From Janthinobacterium sp. CG3 (lineage in GTDB: Bacteria > Pseudomonadota > Gammaproteobacteria > Burkholderiales > Burkholderiaceae_D): a DNA stretch of 64,000 nucleotides. Shown one piece after another: positions 41,366 through 51,157 of this stretch (position 1 is the first letter of the stretch; the number at the start of each line of letters is the position of its first letter). Under the pieces are notes generated by a model that saw nothing but the letters and a program-made list of their open reading frames with translations, was not told the DNA's origin and did not search any database. Location of the stretch: the NCBI RefSeq assembly GCF_000344615.1, contig NZ_KB467824.1, positions 4,305,767 through 4,369,766 of the forward strand, given 5' to 3'. The position numbers and the translations under genes were made by a program.

Positions 41366-42298
41366 ATGTCCATTTTTGACCGTATCGAACTTGCCGACCT
41401 GCGGATTTTTCTCAGCATCATGCGCACGCGCAGCTTCAAGGCCGCCGCCATCCAGTTGGGCCTGACGCCGTCGGCGGCCAGCCATGCCATGCGGCGCCTG
41501 GAAGAACGGCTGGGCGCCAAGCTGCTGAACCGCTCCAGCCGCGCCGTGTCGCCCACCGATACCGGCCTGGCCCTGGCCGCCCGCCTGGAAGAAGGTTTCG
41601 ACACCATCGGCCACGCGCTGGCCGAGATCGACGCGCCAGGGGCGGGGCGCTTCGGCGAGCTGCGCATCAATGTGTTCGCGGACGCGGCCCATCTGATGGT
41701 CGCGCCGGCGCTGCCCGAATTCGCCCGCCTGTGCCCGCACGTGAAGCTGACCGTGGTGGTGGAGGACAGGCCTATCGATATCGTCGCCGGCGGTTATGAC
41801 GCCGGCATCCGCTATGGCGACTATGTGCCGGAAGACATGATCGCCGTGCCATTATCCGGCCCGCAACGCTGGGTGGTGGCGGGTTCGCCCGCTTATCTGC
41901 AGCGCCACGGCGTGCCGCAACGGCTGGAGGACCTGGCCGGGCACAGCTGTTTGCAATTACTGTTGGGAGACAATTCCAGTTATCGCTGGGAACTCAATAG
42001 CGCGGCAAGCGGCCAGAAACCGGCCAAGCGCGGCATCCGCGTGCCCGGCCTGATCACCATCAACGATACGGCCACCACGATCACCGCCGCCAAGGCTGGC
42101 GTGGGCCTGGGCTATCTGCTGGAAAGCCGCATCGCCCTGGAATTGGCCGAAGGCAGCCTGTGCGTGGTGCTGGACGAGCACGCGGCCCGGGGCGAGCCTT
42201 TCCATATGTATTACAGCAGCCGGCGGCACAACCACCCCGCCTTGAGGACGCTGGTGGACATCATCCGACGCCAGCAGTCTCTGGGCGAGTTGCGCTAG
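41366..42298 (+). CDS. LysR-family transcriptional regulator
   Basis: A 310-residue LysR regulator. The helix-turn-helix (ADLRIFLSIMRTRSFKAAAI and LTPSAASHAMRRLEERLGAK) and substrate domain (DIVAGGYDAGIRYGD) fit the subgroup divergent from SDR or aldo-keto reductase genes. Its stop abuts the convergent galM stop with no base between. Codon use here is visibly less GC-biased than in the flanking genes. Confidence 0.9.
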   Translation: MSIFDRIELADLRIFLSIMRTRSFKAAAIQLGLTPSAASHAMRRLEERLGAKLLNRSSRAVSPTDTGLALAARLEEGFDTIGHALAEIDAPGAGRFGELRINVFADAAHLMVAPALPEFARLCPHVKLTVVVEDRPIDIVAGGYDAGIRYGDYVPEDMIAVPLSGPQRWVVAGSPAYLQRHGVPQRLEDLAGHSCLQLLLGDNSSYRWELNSAASGQKPAKRGIRVPGLITINDTATTITAAKAGVGLGYLLESRIALELAEGSLCVVLDEHAARGEPFHMYYSSRRHNHPALRTLVDIIRRQQSLGELR

Positions 42299-43327
42299 CT
42301 ACACGCCGCCGGCCTGCACGCCCAGCCGGTACACCGTGGTTTGCCGGTACACCCGGCCCGGCCGCAGCACCACCGCCTCGGCGTTTGGCCCGTTGATCTG
42401 GTTCGGATACGCCTGCGCCTCCAGGCAGAAACCGTCGTGTATCGCGTACGGCGCCGCCCCCTTGCCCCGCACGCCGGCGAGGAAATTGCCGCTGTAAAAC
42501 TGCAAGCCGGACTCGGTGGTCGACACCGTCAGCTCGCGCCCGGACGCCGGGTCGCAGACCCACGCCACTGCGCGCAGCGCGCCGGCCGGTCCCACGCAAT
42601 AGTTGTGGTCGAAGCCCTTGAACTGCGCCAGTTGCGGCTCCGGCCAGCCCAGCCGCGGCCCGATCGGCGCGGCCTGGCGGAAGTCGAAGGCGCTGCCCGC
42701 CACCGCCTCCTCGCGGCCGTACGGGATGCACTCGCCGTCGATCGGCAAATAGCTGTCGGCGGCGATGCGCAGCAAATGGTCGCCGATGCCGGCGACGCCG
42801 CCGTTCAGGTTGAAGTAGCCGTGCGAGGTCAGGTTGACCGGCGTCGGCGCGTCGGTGCGGGCCTCGTAAGCTATGCTCAGGCTGCCGTCGTCGGCGAGCC
42901 GGTAGCGCACCTGCACTTGCAGGTTGCCGGGATAGCCGCCGTCGCCGTCGGGCGACTCGTGGCGCAGCAGCAGGCCGCCGTCCTCGGCTTGCACCCGCCA
43001 CTGCGCCAGGTGCAGGCCGACCAGGCCGCCGTGCAGGTGGTTGGCGCCGTCGTTGCGGTCGAGCCGGTAGGTGGCGCCGTCCAATTCAAAACGGGCGCCG
43101 GCGATGCGGTTGGCGCAGCGTCCCACCAGCGCGCCGAAGTACGGCGCGTTGCCGGCGTAGCCGGCCTCGTCGGGAAAGCCGAGCAGCACGTCGGCGACCT
43201 TGCCGTAGCGGTCGGGCGCGTGCCACGAGCGCAGCGTGCCGCCGCGCGCGCTGATGGTAACGCGCATGTCGGCGCCGTTGCGCAGGGTGTAAAGGTGGTC
43301 GTCGGCGGTTGGGTTCAGTATGGTCAT
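42299..43327 (-). CDS. galM: Aldose 1-epimerase (mutarotase)
   Basis: A 342-residue GalM-family enzyme interconverting alpha and beta anomers of aldoses. Motifs: GRCANRIAGARFELDG, NDGANHLHGG with catalytic His, VNLTSHGYFNLNGG with the second His, and AVVLRPGRVYRQTTVYRLG. ATG 43327 overlaps the xylR stop (ATGA), so translation is coupled. It ends the xylose operon and would supply the beta-pyranose used by the sugar dehydrogenase. Confidence 0.9.
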   Translation of the reverse strand: MTILNPTADDHLYTLRNGADMRVTISARGGTLRSWHAPDRYGKVADVLLGFPDEAGYAGNAPYFGALVGRCANRIAGARFELDGATYRLDRNDGANHLHGGLVGLHLAQWRVQAEDGGLLLRHESPDGDGGYPGNLQVQVRYRLADDGSLSIAYEARTDAPTPVNLTSHGYFNLNGGVAGIGDHLLRIAADSYLPIDGECIPYGREEAVAGSAFDFRQAAPIGPRLGWPEPQLAQFKGFDHNYCVGPAGALRAVAWVCDPASGRELTVSTTESGLQFYSGNFLAGVRGKGAAPYAIHDGFCLEAQAYPNQINGPNAEAVVLRPGRVYRQTTVYRLGVQAGGV

Positions 43328-44583
43328 GGGCATGGTGGGCGTGGTCGTGGAAGGGGTGGCGCCGCCGCGACGGCGGCGGCTGGAATGTAAATGGCCGCCG
43401 CGGCGGCCTGCGCGGCGCGCTCCTGGTATTCGCGCGGCGTGCAACCGAGTTCGCGCTTGAACACCGCGTGCATGTACTGCACCGTGGTGAAGCCGCAGCC
43501 GACGGCGATGTCGGCGATGTTGCCCGGTTCGCGCGCCAGGATCGCCTTGGCGGCGTCGAGCTTGAAGCGCAGGATCTCGTCGTGCACGCTGCGCCCGAGC
43601 TCCTGGCGGAAGTGCGATTCCAGCGAGGAGCGCGACACGCCGACGTAGTCGGCCACCTGCTCGGTCTTGATGCCCTGGCAGGCGTACTGGCGGATGAAGT
43701 GGCGCGCCTGCATCACGTGCGGGTGCTGGAAGGGTTCGTGCCGGCTCGACGCCAGCACGTTCAGGCCGGTCGGCGGCACCAGGATGCGGGTGCCGTCCAG
43801 GCGCGCGCCGTTGAGCATTTGGTGCAGCAGGTGGGCGGCGGTGCGGCCCATCTCCTGCGCGCCCTGGATCACCGAGCTGAGCGGAATGCGCGTCAGCATG
43901 CGCGCCAGCGGGTCGTTGTCGATGCCGATCAACGCCACCTGCTCGGGCACGGCGATGCCGGCGCGCATGCAGGCCTGCATCAACTGGCGCGCGCGGGCGT
44001 CGCTGACGGCGATGATGCCGATCGGCTTGGGCAGGCTGTGCAACCACTCTACCTGCTGCTCGACCGCCTCGTCCCACGACGGCGCGCTGGTGCTCTGGCC
44101 GCGGTACACCAGCGGCTCCATGCGGTCGCGCCGCAGCAGGCTGCAAAAGGCCTTTTCGCGCTCCTGTGCCCAGCGGTTGACGTCCGCCTCGGGCAGGCTG
44201 AAACAGGCGAAGCGGGTCAGGCCGGCCTCGATCAGGTGCTCGTAGGCCAGCTTGATCAGCTTGAAATTGTCGGTCGCCACGTAGGGCACCCGCGCCGGGT
44301 AGTCGGCGCCGTCCTGGTAGGAGCCGCCGACGGCGACCACCGGCAGCGCGCTGCGCGCCAGCGCCCGGCACACGGCCGGGTCGTCGAAGTCGGCGATGAT
44401 GCCGTCGCCGCGCCAGCGCTCGATGCCCGGCAGGCGCAGGCGGAAGTCCTCCTCCAGGTACAGGTCCCACGACACCCGCGTGGTGTGCAGGTAGGCGGCG
44501 ATGCCGGCGATGATCTCGCGGTCGTACACCTTGTTGCCGTTGAACAGCAAGGCGATACGGTGCGCGGTCGGCATCTTCAGCAT
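43324..44583 (-). CDS. xylR: Xylose-responsive regulator XylR (periplasmic-binding-like sensor plus AraC HTH)
   Basis: A 419-residue activator of the E. coli XylR type. The sugar-sensing domain (residues about 1-285) has IALLFNGNKVYDREIIAGIA, GDGIIADFDDPAV and IGIIAVSDARARQLMQACM. The C-terminal AraC double helix-turn-helix follows (KTEQVADYVGVSRSSLESHF, FTTVQYMHAVFKRELGCTPR). An unusual tail of about 25 residues rich in alanine and proline ends the protein. It is inside the operon it probably controls, between xylH and galM. Confidence 0.92.
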   Translation of the reverse strand: MLKMPTAHRIALLFNGNKVYDREIIAGIAAYLHTTRVSWDLYLEEDFRLRLPGIERWRGDGIIADFDDPAVCRALARSALPVVAVGGSYQDGADYPARVPYVATDNFKLIKLAYEHLIEAGLTRFACFSLPEADVNRWAQEREKAFCSLLRRDRMEPLVYRGQSTSAPSWDEAVEQQVEWLHSLPKPIGIIAVSDARARQLMQACMRAGIAVPEQVALIGIDNDPLARMLTRIPLSSVIQGAQEMGRTAAHLLHQMLNGARLDGTRILVPPTGLNVLASSRHEPFQHPHVMQARHFIRQYACQGIKTEQVADYVGVSRSSLESHFRQELGRSVHDEILRFKLDAAKAILAREPGNIADIAVGCGFTTVQYMHAVFKRELGCTPREYQERAAQAAAAAIYIPAAAVAAAPPLPRPRPPCP

Positions 44584-44616
44584 GCGGCTTTCTCCTGGTG
44601 GACTTCAGCGTCGACG

Positions 44617-45759
44617 TCAGCGCCGGCCCGAACGCGTGCTGACGTCGACCCACACTGCGACAGTCAGAATACTGCCTTTCACGATCATCTGCCAGTAGGT
44701 ATCGACGTCGAGCATCGACATGCCGTTGTCCAGGCTGGCCATGACCAGCGCGCCGATCAGCGCGCCGTAGACGGTGCCGTAGCCGCCGCGCATCGAGGTG
44801 CCGCCGATGAAGCAGGCGGCGATGGCGTCCAGCTCGCTGAAGGTGCCGGCCGACGGCGAGCCGGCCGCCAGCCGGCCGGTGTTGATCAAGCCGGCCAGCG
44901 CGCACATCAGGCCCATGATGCCGAAGATCCACAGCTTGACGGCGCGCACGTCGATGCCGGACAAGCGGGTCGCCTCCATATTGCTGCCGACGGCGTAGAT
45001 GCGCCGGCCGAAGACGGTTTGCGTGGTCATGTAGCTGAACACGCCCAGCAGCGCCAGCAGCATCAGCACCGGCAGCGGAATGCCCTCGTAGCCGTTGAGG
45101 GTGCGCACGAACACGAACAGCAGCGCGCCGATGGCCAGCACGCGCAACGCGTCGCGCCAGGCCGGCGCCTGCGCCAAGCCGTGCAGGGCGCGGCCGGCGC
45201 GCTGGCGCCAGGCCAGCCAGGCCGCCAGCGCGAACAGCGCCGCGCCCAGGACCACGCCGGGCGGCGCCGGCAGGTAGCCCTGGCCCAGTTGCACCAGGTC
45301 GTTCGACACCGGCGCCACGGTGATGCCGCCGGTGACGCCCAGCAGCACGCCGCGGTAGGCCAGCATGCCGCCCAGGCCGACGATGAAGGATGGAATGCCG
45401 CGGTAGGCGGTCAGGTAGCCGTTGAACAGGCCCAGCAGCAGGCCGCAGGCCAGCACGACGGCCAGCGTCAACGGCAACGGCAGGTGGTGCGTCACGTTCA
45501 GCACGGCGGCGACGCCGCCCAGCAGCCCCAGCATCGAGCCGACCGACAGGTCGATCTCGCCGGCGATGATGACCAGCACCATGCCGCAGGCCAGGATGCC
45601 GGTCACCGACATCTGCCGCAGCAGGTTCGACAGGTTGCGCGGGGTGACGAAGCCGCCCTCGGTCTTCCAGTAAAAAAAGGCCCAGATCACGGCGATCGCG
45701 ATCCCCAGCGCCAGCATCTTGTACTGGCTGAACAATTGTTTGATATTGGTATGCTTCAT
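44617..45759 (-). CDS. xylH: D-xylose ABC transporter permease
   Basis: A 380-residue inner-membrane permease of the ribose/xylose class with about ten segments. Hallmarks are [58 protein letters not shown] and [20 protein letters not shown]. It is longer than RbsC, as XylH usually is. ATG overlaps the xylG stop (ATGA). Confidence 0.92.
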   Translation of the reverse strand: MKHTNIKQLFSQYKMLALGIAIAVIWAFFYWKTEGGFVTPRNLSNLLRQMSVTGILACGMVLVIIAGEIDLSVGSMLGLLGGVAAVLNVTHHLPLPLTLAVVLACGLLLGLFNGYLTAYRGIPSFIVGLGGMLAYRGVLLGVTGGITVAPVSNDLVQLGQGYLPAPPGVVLGAALFALAAWLAWRQRAGRALHGLAQAPAWRDALRVLAIGALLFVFVRTLNGYEGIPLPVLMLLALLGVFSYMTTQTVFGRRIYAVGSNMEATRLSGIDVRAVKLWIFGIMGLMCALAGLINTGRLAAGSPSAGTFSELDAIAACFIGGTSMRGGYGTVYGALIGALVMASLDNGMSMLDVDTYWQMIVKGSILTVAVWVDVSTRSGRR

Positions 45760-47303
45760 GCCACGTCCCTGTTGCGCATCGGTGATTGGTCCAGCGCGGC
45801 GGCCAGTACCATTTCCTGCGTCAAATCCCGGTTGATAAAGTCGCCGCGCAAGCGGCCCTCGCCCATCACCAGCACGCGGTCCGACACGCCCAGCACCTCG
45901 GCCAGCTCGGACGACACCATGATGATGGCCACGCCCTGCGCCGCCAGCTCCAGCATCAGCTTGTAGATTTCGTACTTGGCGCCGACGTCGACGCCGCGGG
46001 TCGGCTCGTCGAGGATCAGCACGCGCGGCCGCGTCAGCAGCATCTTCGCCAGCACCGCCTTCTGCTGGTTGCCGCCCGACAGGCTGGTGATCGGCAGGCT
46101 GGCGCTGGCGGTCTTCAGCTCCAGCCGGGCGATCTGCGCGCGCACCGCGGCGCCCTCGGCGTTGGCGTCGACGCGGCTGTGGCGGGCGAACTGGCCCAGC
46201 ACCGCCAGCGTGATGTTCTGGCCGACGTCCAGGTCCGGCACGATGCCATGCTGCTTGCGGTCCTCCGGCACCAGCGCCAGGCCGGCGCGGATCGCCTTCA
46301 GCGGCGTGTCGGTGTCGATGCGCCGGCCGTCCAGCCAGACCTCGGCCCGGCAGCGGCCCGGATAGGCGCCGAACAGCGCCGACACCAGCTCGGTGCGCCC
46401 GGCCCCGACCAGCCCGGCCACGCCGAGGATCTCGCCGCGGCGCAGCGTGAACGAGACGTCGTCGACGCGCTTGCGCCGCGGGTTGTCGACGTCGTAGCAG
46501 GTGACGTTGCGCGCCTCGAACAGCGGCTCGCCCGGCGTGTGCCGGGCCGGCGGATACATCTGGCTCATCTCGCGCCCGACCATCTGCGCGATGATGCGCT
46601 CGACGTTCATGTCGCGCATCGGCGTGGTGGCGATGTGCTGGCCGTCGCGGATCACCACGACGGTGTCGCAAATCGCCGCCACCTCGTCGAGCTTGTGCGA
46701 GATATAGATGCAGGTGACGCCCTTGGCCTTCAGCGTCATGATGATGTCGAGCAGCACCGCGATCTCCGACGCCGTCAGCGACGACGACGGCTCGTCGAGG
46801 ATCAGCAGCTTGGCGTCCTTGTTGAGCGCCTTGGCGATCTCCACCAGCTGCTGGTGGCCGCCGCCGTAGTGCATCACCGGCAGCGCCACGTTCATCTCGG
46901 GGATCTTCAGCTCGCGCAGCAGCTCGTCGGCGCGGCGGTACATGGCCGGATAGTTCATGCGCCCGCCGGGCAGCGTCGGCTCGCGGCCCATGAAGATATT
47001 CTCGGCCACCGACAACTGCGGCACCAGCATCAATTCCTGGTGGATGATGACGATGCCGGCGGCCTCGGTGTCGCGGATCGACTGCGCCCGCAGCGGCTGG
47101 CCGCGCCACAGGATCTCGCCGTCCCAGGTACCGTGCGGATAGACGCCGGACAGCACCTTCATCAGGGTCGACTTGCCGGCGCCGTTCTCGCCGCACAGGC
47201 CGATGCACTCGCCGGGGCGCACCTTGATGTCGATACCGTTGAGCGCGCGGACACCGCCGAACTGCTTGACGATGCCCCTCATTTCGAGCAAATAATCGGA
47301 CAT
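45756..47303 (-). CDS. xylG: D-xylose ABC transporter ATP-binding protein (two ABC domains)
   Basis: A 515-residue ATPase with two ABC modules. The first has Walker [11 protein letters not shown], the [14 protein letters not shown] Q-loop [20 protein letters not shown] and [15 protein letters not shown]. The second has [24 protein letters not shown] and [16 protein letters not shown]. This is the layout of the XylG/RbsA group. ATG 47303 is chosen because homology starts there; the longer frame reads into repeat DNA. Confidence 0.93.
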   Translation of the reverse strand: MSDYLLEMRGIVKQFGGVRALNGIDIKVRPGECIGLCGENGAGKSTLMKVLSGVYPHGTWDGEILWRGQPLRAQSIRDTEAAGIVIIHQELMLVPQLSVAENIFMGREPTLPGGRMNYPAMYRRADELLRELKIPEMNVALPVMHYGGGHQQLVEIAKALNKDAKLLILDEPSSSLTASEIAVLLDIIMTLKAKGVTCIYISHKLDEVAAICDTVVVIRDGQHIATTPMRDMNVERIIAQMVGREMSQMYPPARHTPGEPLFEARNVTCYDVDNPRRKRVDDVSFTLRRGEILGVAGLVGAGRTELVSALFGAYPGRCRAEVWLDGRRIDTDTPLKAIRAGLALVPEDRKQHGIVPDLDVGQNITLAVLGQFARHSRVDANAEGAAVRAQIARLELKTASASLPITSLSGGNQQKAVLAKMLLTRPRVLILDEPTRGVDVGAKYEIYKLMLELAAQGVAIIMVSSELAEVLGVSDRVLVMGEGRLRGDFINRDLTQEMVLAAALDQSPMRNRDVA

Positions 47304-47328
47304 GCTAAGCCTCTTGGAATATCGTGTC

Positions 47329-47448
47329 GTAGGTCGGATCAGCGGCACGCGTAATCCGACCATGTTGGCCGAAGCGCGACGCGCTGCTCTGGGCCAGCGT
47401 TGTCGGGTTAGCCACGCCGTGTAACGGGTTCCGGCCAACCCGACCTAC
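47329..47448. repeat. Two dispersed GTAGGTCGG-family repeats (copies 6 and 7) between xylF and xylG
   Basis: Copy 6 (47329-47360) runs GTAGGTCGGATC to GTAATCCGAC. Copy 7 (47402-47448) is the reverse complement of the 47-base form at 28227-28273 with three differences. A middle segment near 47361-47385 matches the core of the copy at 26663 in opposite orientation. They fill the 176-base gap after the binding-protein gene. Confidence 0.75.
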
Positions 47449-47479
47449 GGAAATAGCGCCCCAGCCTTGCCGCCGTCGC

Positions 47480-48493
47480 TTACTGCGCGCCGAGCTGCGC
47501 CTTGGTGTAGAAGCCGTCGTCGACCAGGATGTTGATGTTGGCCTTGGTCAGCGGGGTCGGCTTGAGCAGCACGGTGCTGACTTTTTTCAGGCCGTTGTCG
47601 TAGCTCGAGTTGTAGGCCGGCTTTTCGCTGCGCGCCAGTTGCACCGCCAGCGTGGCCGCCTCCGAGGCGATGGTCTTGAGCGGCTTGTACACCGTCATCG
47701 CCTGGGTCCCGGCGATGACGCGCCTGACCGCCGCCAGGTCGGCGTCCTGGCCCGACACCGGCACCTTGCCGCTGAGCTTTTGCGCCGCCAGCGCCTGGAT
47801 CGCGCCGCCGGCGGTGCCGTCGTTGGAGGCGACGATGGCGTCGATCTTGTTGTTGTTGGCCGTCAGCGCGTTCTCGACGATGGACAGCGCCTCCGACGCG
47901 CTCCAGTCCTTGACCCACTGCTGGCCGACGATCTTGATGTCGCCGCGGTCGATGAAGGGCTTGAGCACCTTCATCTGGCCTTCGCGCAGCATCTTGGCGT
48001 TGTTGTCGGTCGGCGCGCCGCCCAGCAGGTAGTAGTTACCCTTCGGCTGCACCTTGGTCACGCCCTCGGCCTGCATCTCGCCGACCTTCTCGTTGTCGAA
48101 CGAGATATAGGCGTCGATGTCGGCGTTCAAAATCAGGCGGTCGTACGACAGCACCTTGATGCCGGCCTTCTTCGCTTCCTTCACCGTGTTGTTCAGCACG
48201 GTGGCGTTGAACGGCACGATCACCAGAACGTCGACGCCGCGCGAGATCAGGTTTTCGATCTGCGAAATCTGCCGCTGTTCGCTGGCGTCGGCCGACTGCA
48301 CGAACACCTTGGCGCCCAGCTTCTCGGCCGAGGCGACGAAGAAGTCGCGGTCGCGGGTCCAGCGCTCGACGCGCAGGTCGTCGATGGAAAAGCCGATCTT
48401 CGGGTTCTTGGCGTCGGCGCTGGCGCTGCCGCTGGCGCAGGCCATCATCAGGGTCAGGGCGGACAGGACGGCGGTGCTGAGGATCTTGTTCAT
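47480..48493 (-). CDS. xylF: D-xylose-binding periplasmic protein
   Basis: A 337-residue exported sugar-binding protein. The signal peptide (STAVLSALTLMMACASGSAS; a Cys near the end makes a lipoprotein possible) is followed by the type I binding fold: KIGFSIDDLRVERWTRDRDF, VLVIVPFNATVLNN, IKVLSYDRLILNADIDAYIS, VASNDGTAGGAIQAL and VSGQDADLAAVRRVIAGTQ, all XylF-like. GGAGACAC precedes ATG. It feeds xylose to XylGH. Confidence 0.93.
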   Translation of the reverse strand: MNKILSTAVLSALTLMMACASGSASADAKNPKIGFSIDDLRVERWTRDRDFFVASAEKLGAKVFVQSADASEQRQISQIENLISRGVDVLVIVPFNATVLNNTVKEAKKAGIKVLSYDRLILNADIDAYISFDNEKVGEMQAEGVTKVQPKGNYYLLGGAPTDNNAKMLREGQMKVLKPFIDRGDIKIVGQQWVKDWSASEALSIVENALTANNNKIDAIVASNDGTAGGAIQALAAQKLSGKVPVSGQDADLAAVRRVIAGTQAMTVYKPLKTIASEAATLAVQLARSEKPAYNSSYDNGLKKVSTVLLKPTPLTKANINILVDDGFYTKAQLGAQ

Positions 48494-48547
48494 TACTGTG
48501 TCTCCTAGAGGATTTTTTTTAACTACGGATGCGACGGGTGAAAACGG

Positions 48548-50335
48548 TTAGTGGTTGTGCCGCGGCAGCGCCTGCCCCACGGCGCGGTATTGCAAGGCCA
48601 GTTCCAGGCAGGCGCCGCTTTCCAGCTGGCCCACCGTGGCGCGGTAGATCTCTTGCCACGGCGTCTGGCTGGGCGGCACCGGCGGCCGCGGCTCCCGATG
48701 GCGCTTCTCCAGCTCGGCGGCGTCGACCAGCATGTCGCAGCGGCCCTGGTTCAGGTCGATACGGATGGTGTCGCCGCTGCGCAGGTAGGCCAGGCCGCCG
48801 CCGGCGGCGCTTTCCGGCGACGCGTTGAGGATCGACGGGCTGTCCGAGGTGCCGGACTGGCGGCCGTCGCCCAAGGTCGGCAGGTTCATCACGCCGCGCT
48901 TGAGCAGCGCGTCCGGCGGCTGCATATTGACCACCTCGGCCGAGCCGGGCCAGCCGATCGGACCGCAGCCGCGCATCACCAGGATGCTGTTCTCGTCGAT
49001 CTCCAGCGCCGGGTCGTTGATGCGGGCGTGGTAGTCGGTCGAGCCGTCGAACACCACCGCGCGCGCCTCGAACACGCCCTCGCTGCCGGGCTTGCTCAGA
49101 TAGCGCGCGCGGAACTCCGGCGAGATCACGCTGGTCTTCATGATGGCGAAGTCGAACAGGTTGCCGCTCAGCGCCAGGAAGCCGGCGCGCTGCTTCAGCG
49201 GCGCCGCGTAGCGGCAAATCATTTCGCGGTCGCCGCTTTCGCGCCCGGCCAGGTTGTCGGCCATGCTCAGCCCCGTCACCGTGGGACGCCCGGCGCGCAG
49301 CCGGCCCGCTTGCAGCAGCTCCCACATCACGGCCGGCACGCCGCCGGCGCGGTGGAAGCGCTCGCCCAGGTATTTTCCGGCCGGCTGCATGTTCAGCAGC
49401 AGCGGCACGTCGTAACCGTATTCCATCCAGTCGCTTGAGTGCAGCGCGACGCCGGCGTGGCGCGCCATCGCCATCAGGTGCGGCTGGGCGTTGGTGGAGC
49501 CGCCGATGGCGGCGTTGACGACGATGGCGTCGAGGAAGGCGTCGCGCGTCAGAATGCTCGACGGGCGCAGGTCCAGCCGCGCCATCTCGACGATGCGGCG
49601 CCCGGTTTCGTAGGCGATCTGGCCGCGCTCGCGGTACGGCGCCGGAATCGCCGAACAGCCGGTCAGCGACATGCCCAGCGCCTCGGCCAGCGCGTTCATG
49701 GTCGACGCCGTGCCCATGGTGTTGCAGTGGCCGGCCGACGGCGCCGACGCCGCCGCGATTTCCAGGAATTTCGCGCCGTCGATTTCGCCGGCGGCCATCT
49801 GGCGCCGGCCCTTCCAGATCGCCGCGCCGGAACCGACCAGTTCGCCGTCCAGCCAGCCGTCCAGCATCGGCCCGCCGGACAATACGATGGCCGGAATGTC
49901 GACCGTGGCGGCGGCCATCAGCTGCGCCGGCGTGGTCTTGTCGCAGCCGGTGGTGAGCACCACCGCGTCGATCGGATAGCCGTGCAAAATCTCCACCAGG
50001 CCCAGGTAGCTCAAGTTGCGGTCCAGCGCGGCGGTCGGGCGGCGGCAGTTCTCGAAGATCGGATGCAGCGGAAATTCCATCGGAATGCCGCCGGCGTCGC
50101 GGATACCGTCGCGCACCCGCTTGGCCAGTTCCACATGGATGCGGTTGCACGGGCTGATGTCGCTGCCGCTCTGGGCGATGCCGATGACCGGCCGGCCCGA
50201 GCGCAGCTCCGCCGCCGTGACGCCGTAGTTCATGAAGCGCTCCAGGTACAGCGCCGTCAGGTCGATGTGGTCCGGGTTGTCGAACCAGTCCTGCGAGCGG
50301 TAGCGGCGCGCCGCCTTGAGGTCGGCGTCCTTCAC
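48548..50335 (-). CDS. xylD: D-xylonate dehydratase
   Basis: A 595-residue IlvD/Edd dehydratase that removes water from D-xylonate to give 2-keto-3-deoxy-xylonate. It matches the Caulobacter XylD pattern: YRSQDWFDNPDHIDLTALYL, GIAQSGSDISPCNRIHVEL with cluster Cys C63, LTTGCDKTTPAQLM (C131) and SAGHCNTMGTASTM (C204). The closing RHNH is also shared. GTG at 50335 overlaps the xylB stop (GTGA). It differs from the other two dehydratases here by the extended N-terminus and first cluster motif. Confidence 0.93.
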   Translation of the reverse strand: MKDADLKAARRYRSQDWFDNPDHIDLTALYLERFMNYGVTAAELRSGRPVIGIAQSGSDISPCNRIHVELAKRVRDGIRDAGGIPMEFPLHPIFENCRRPTAALDRNLSYLGLVEILHGYPIDAVVLTTGCDKTTPAQLMAAATVDIPAIVLSGGPMLDGWLDGELVGSGAAIWKGRRQMAAGEIDGAKFLEIAAASAPSAGHCNTMGTASTMNALAEALGMSLTGCSAIPAPYRERGQIAYETGRRIVEMARLDLRPSSILTRDAFLDAIVVNAAIGGSTNAQPHLMAMARHAGVALHSSDWMEYGYDVPLLLNMQPAGKYLGERFHRAGGVPAVMWELLQAGRLRAGRPTVTGLSMADNLAGRESGDREMICRYAAPLKQRAGFLALSGNLFDFAIMKTSVISPEFRARYLSKPGSEGVFEARAVVFDGSTDYHARINDPALEIDENSILVMRGCGPIGWPGSAEVVNMQPPDALLKRGVMNLPTLGDGRQSGTSDSPSILNASPESAAGGGLAYLRSGDTIRIDLNQGRCDMLVDAAELEKRHREPRPPVPPSQTPWQEIYRATVGQLESGACLELALQYRAVGQALPRHNH

Positions 50336-51099
50336 GCGCCGTACCAGCCGGCGTCGACGAAGTAATTGCGGCCGGTGCACTTGGCGGCGTTGTCGGAGGC
50401 CAGGAACAGCGCCAGCGCGGCGACGTCCTCCGGCTCGACGCGCTCCTGCAGGCACTGGCCGGCGAGGATTTGCAGTTCGGCCTGCGGCGTGTGCCACAAC
50501 TGCGTCTGGCGCGGCGTGCGCACCGCGCCCGGGATGATGCAGTTGACGCGGATGCGCTGCGGGCCGAGGTCGCGCGCCAGGCCGCGGGTCAGGCCCTCGA
50601 TGCCGGCCTTGGCGGTCATGTACAAGGTCAGGTTGGCCTGCGCCAGGTGCCAGGAGATCGAACCGAGGTTGAGGATCACGCCGCCGCCGGCCTTGTGCAT
50701 CGCCGGCGCCACCGCCTGCGCGCAAAAGAACTGGTGGCGCAGGTTGACGGCGATGCGCTCGTCCCAGTAGGCCGGGGTGACGTCGGCGACCTGGTGGCGG
50801 TCGTCGTTGGCGGCGTTGTTGATGAGGATATCGATCGGGCCGACGTCCTTCTCGATGGCGGCGAAGGTGGCCGCCAGCTGGTCGAGGTCCATCAGGTTGC
50901 AGTGCCTAAAAGCGGGCGGGTACGCCAGCGCGCCGAGGCGGTTGGCGAGTTCTTGCGAGGCGGCGTCGGCGATGTCGAGGAAGACCACCTGGGCGCCCTG
51001 CAGGGCGAAGGCTTCGACGATGGCCGAGCCGATGCCGGTGCCGCCGCCGGTGATAACGACGCGCTTGTGCGCCAGGCTTGAATAGCTTGCGTAAATCAT
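50332..51099 (-). CDS. xylB: D-xylose 1-dehydrogenase (SDR type)
   Basis: A 255-residue SDR similar to Caulobacter XylB. The NAD loop is ITGGGTGIGSAIVEAF, NNAAN replaces the usual NNAG (LINNAANDDRHQVADV), and catalytic Ser-Tyr-Lys lie in GSISWHLAQANLTLYMTAKA. The C-terminus KCTGRNYFVDAGW is shared. It oxidises D-xylose to xylonolactone. It lies 58 bases after xylX, with its stop overlapping xylD. Confidence 0.9.
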   Translation of the reverse strand: MIYASYSSLAHKRVVITGGGTGIGSAIVEAFALQGAQVVFLDIADAASQELANRLGALAYPPAFRHCNLMDLDQLAATFAAIEKDVGPIDILINNAANDDRHQVADVTPAYWDERIAVNLRHQFFCAQAVAPAMHKAGGGVILNLGSISWHLAQANLTLYMTAKAGIEGLTRGLARDLGPQRIRVNCIIPGAVRTPRQTQLWHTPQAELQILAGQCLQERVEPEDVAALALFLASDNAAKCTGRNYFVDAGWYGA

Positions 51100-51157
51100 G
51101 ATGTCTCTCGTGTTTTATGGTTGGTTGATGCGCTTCGTTTGCGAGCCGGCGCGCCGC

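Noticed and set aside
42299..44932. 877-residue minus-strand frame covering galM and xylR
   Set aside because: Only the last 342 residues are GalM; the rest is an out-of-frame reading of xylR and xylH.
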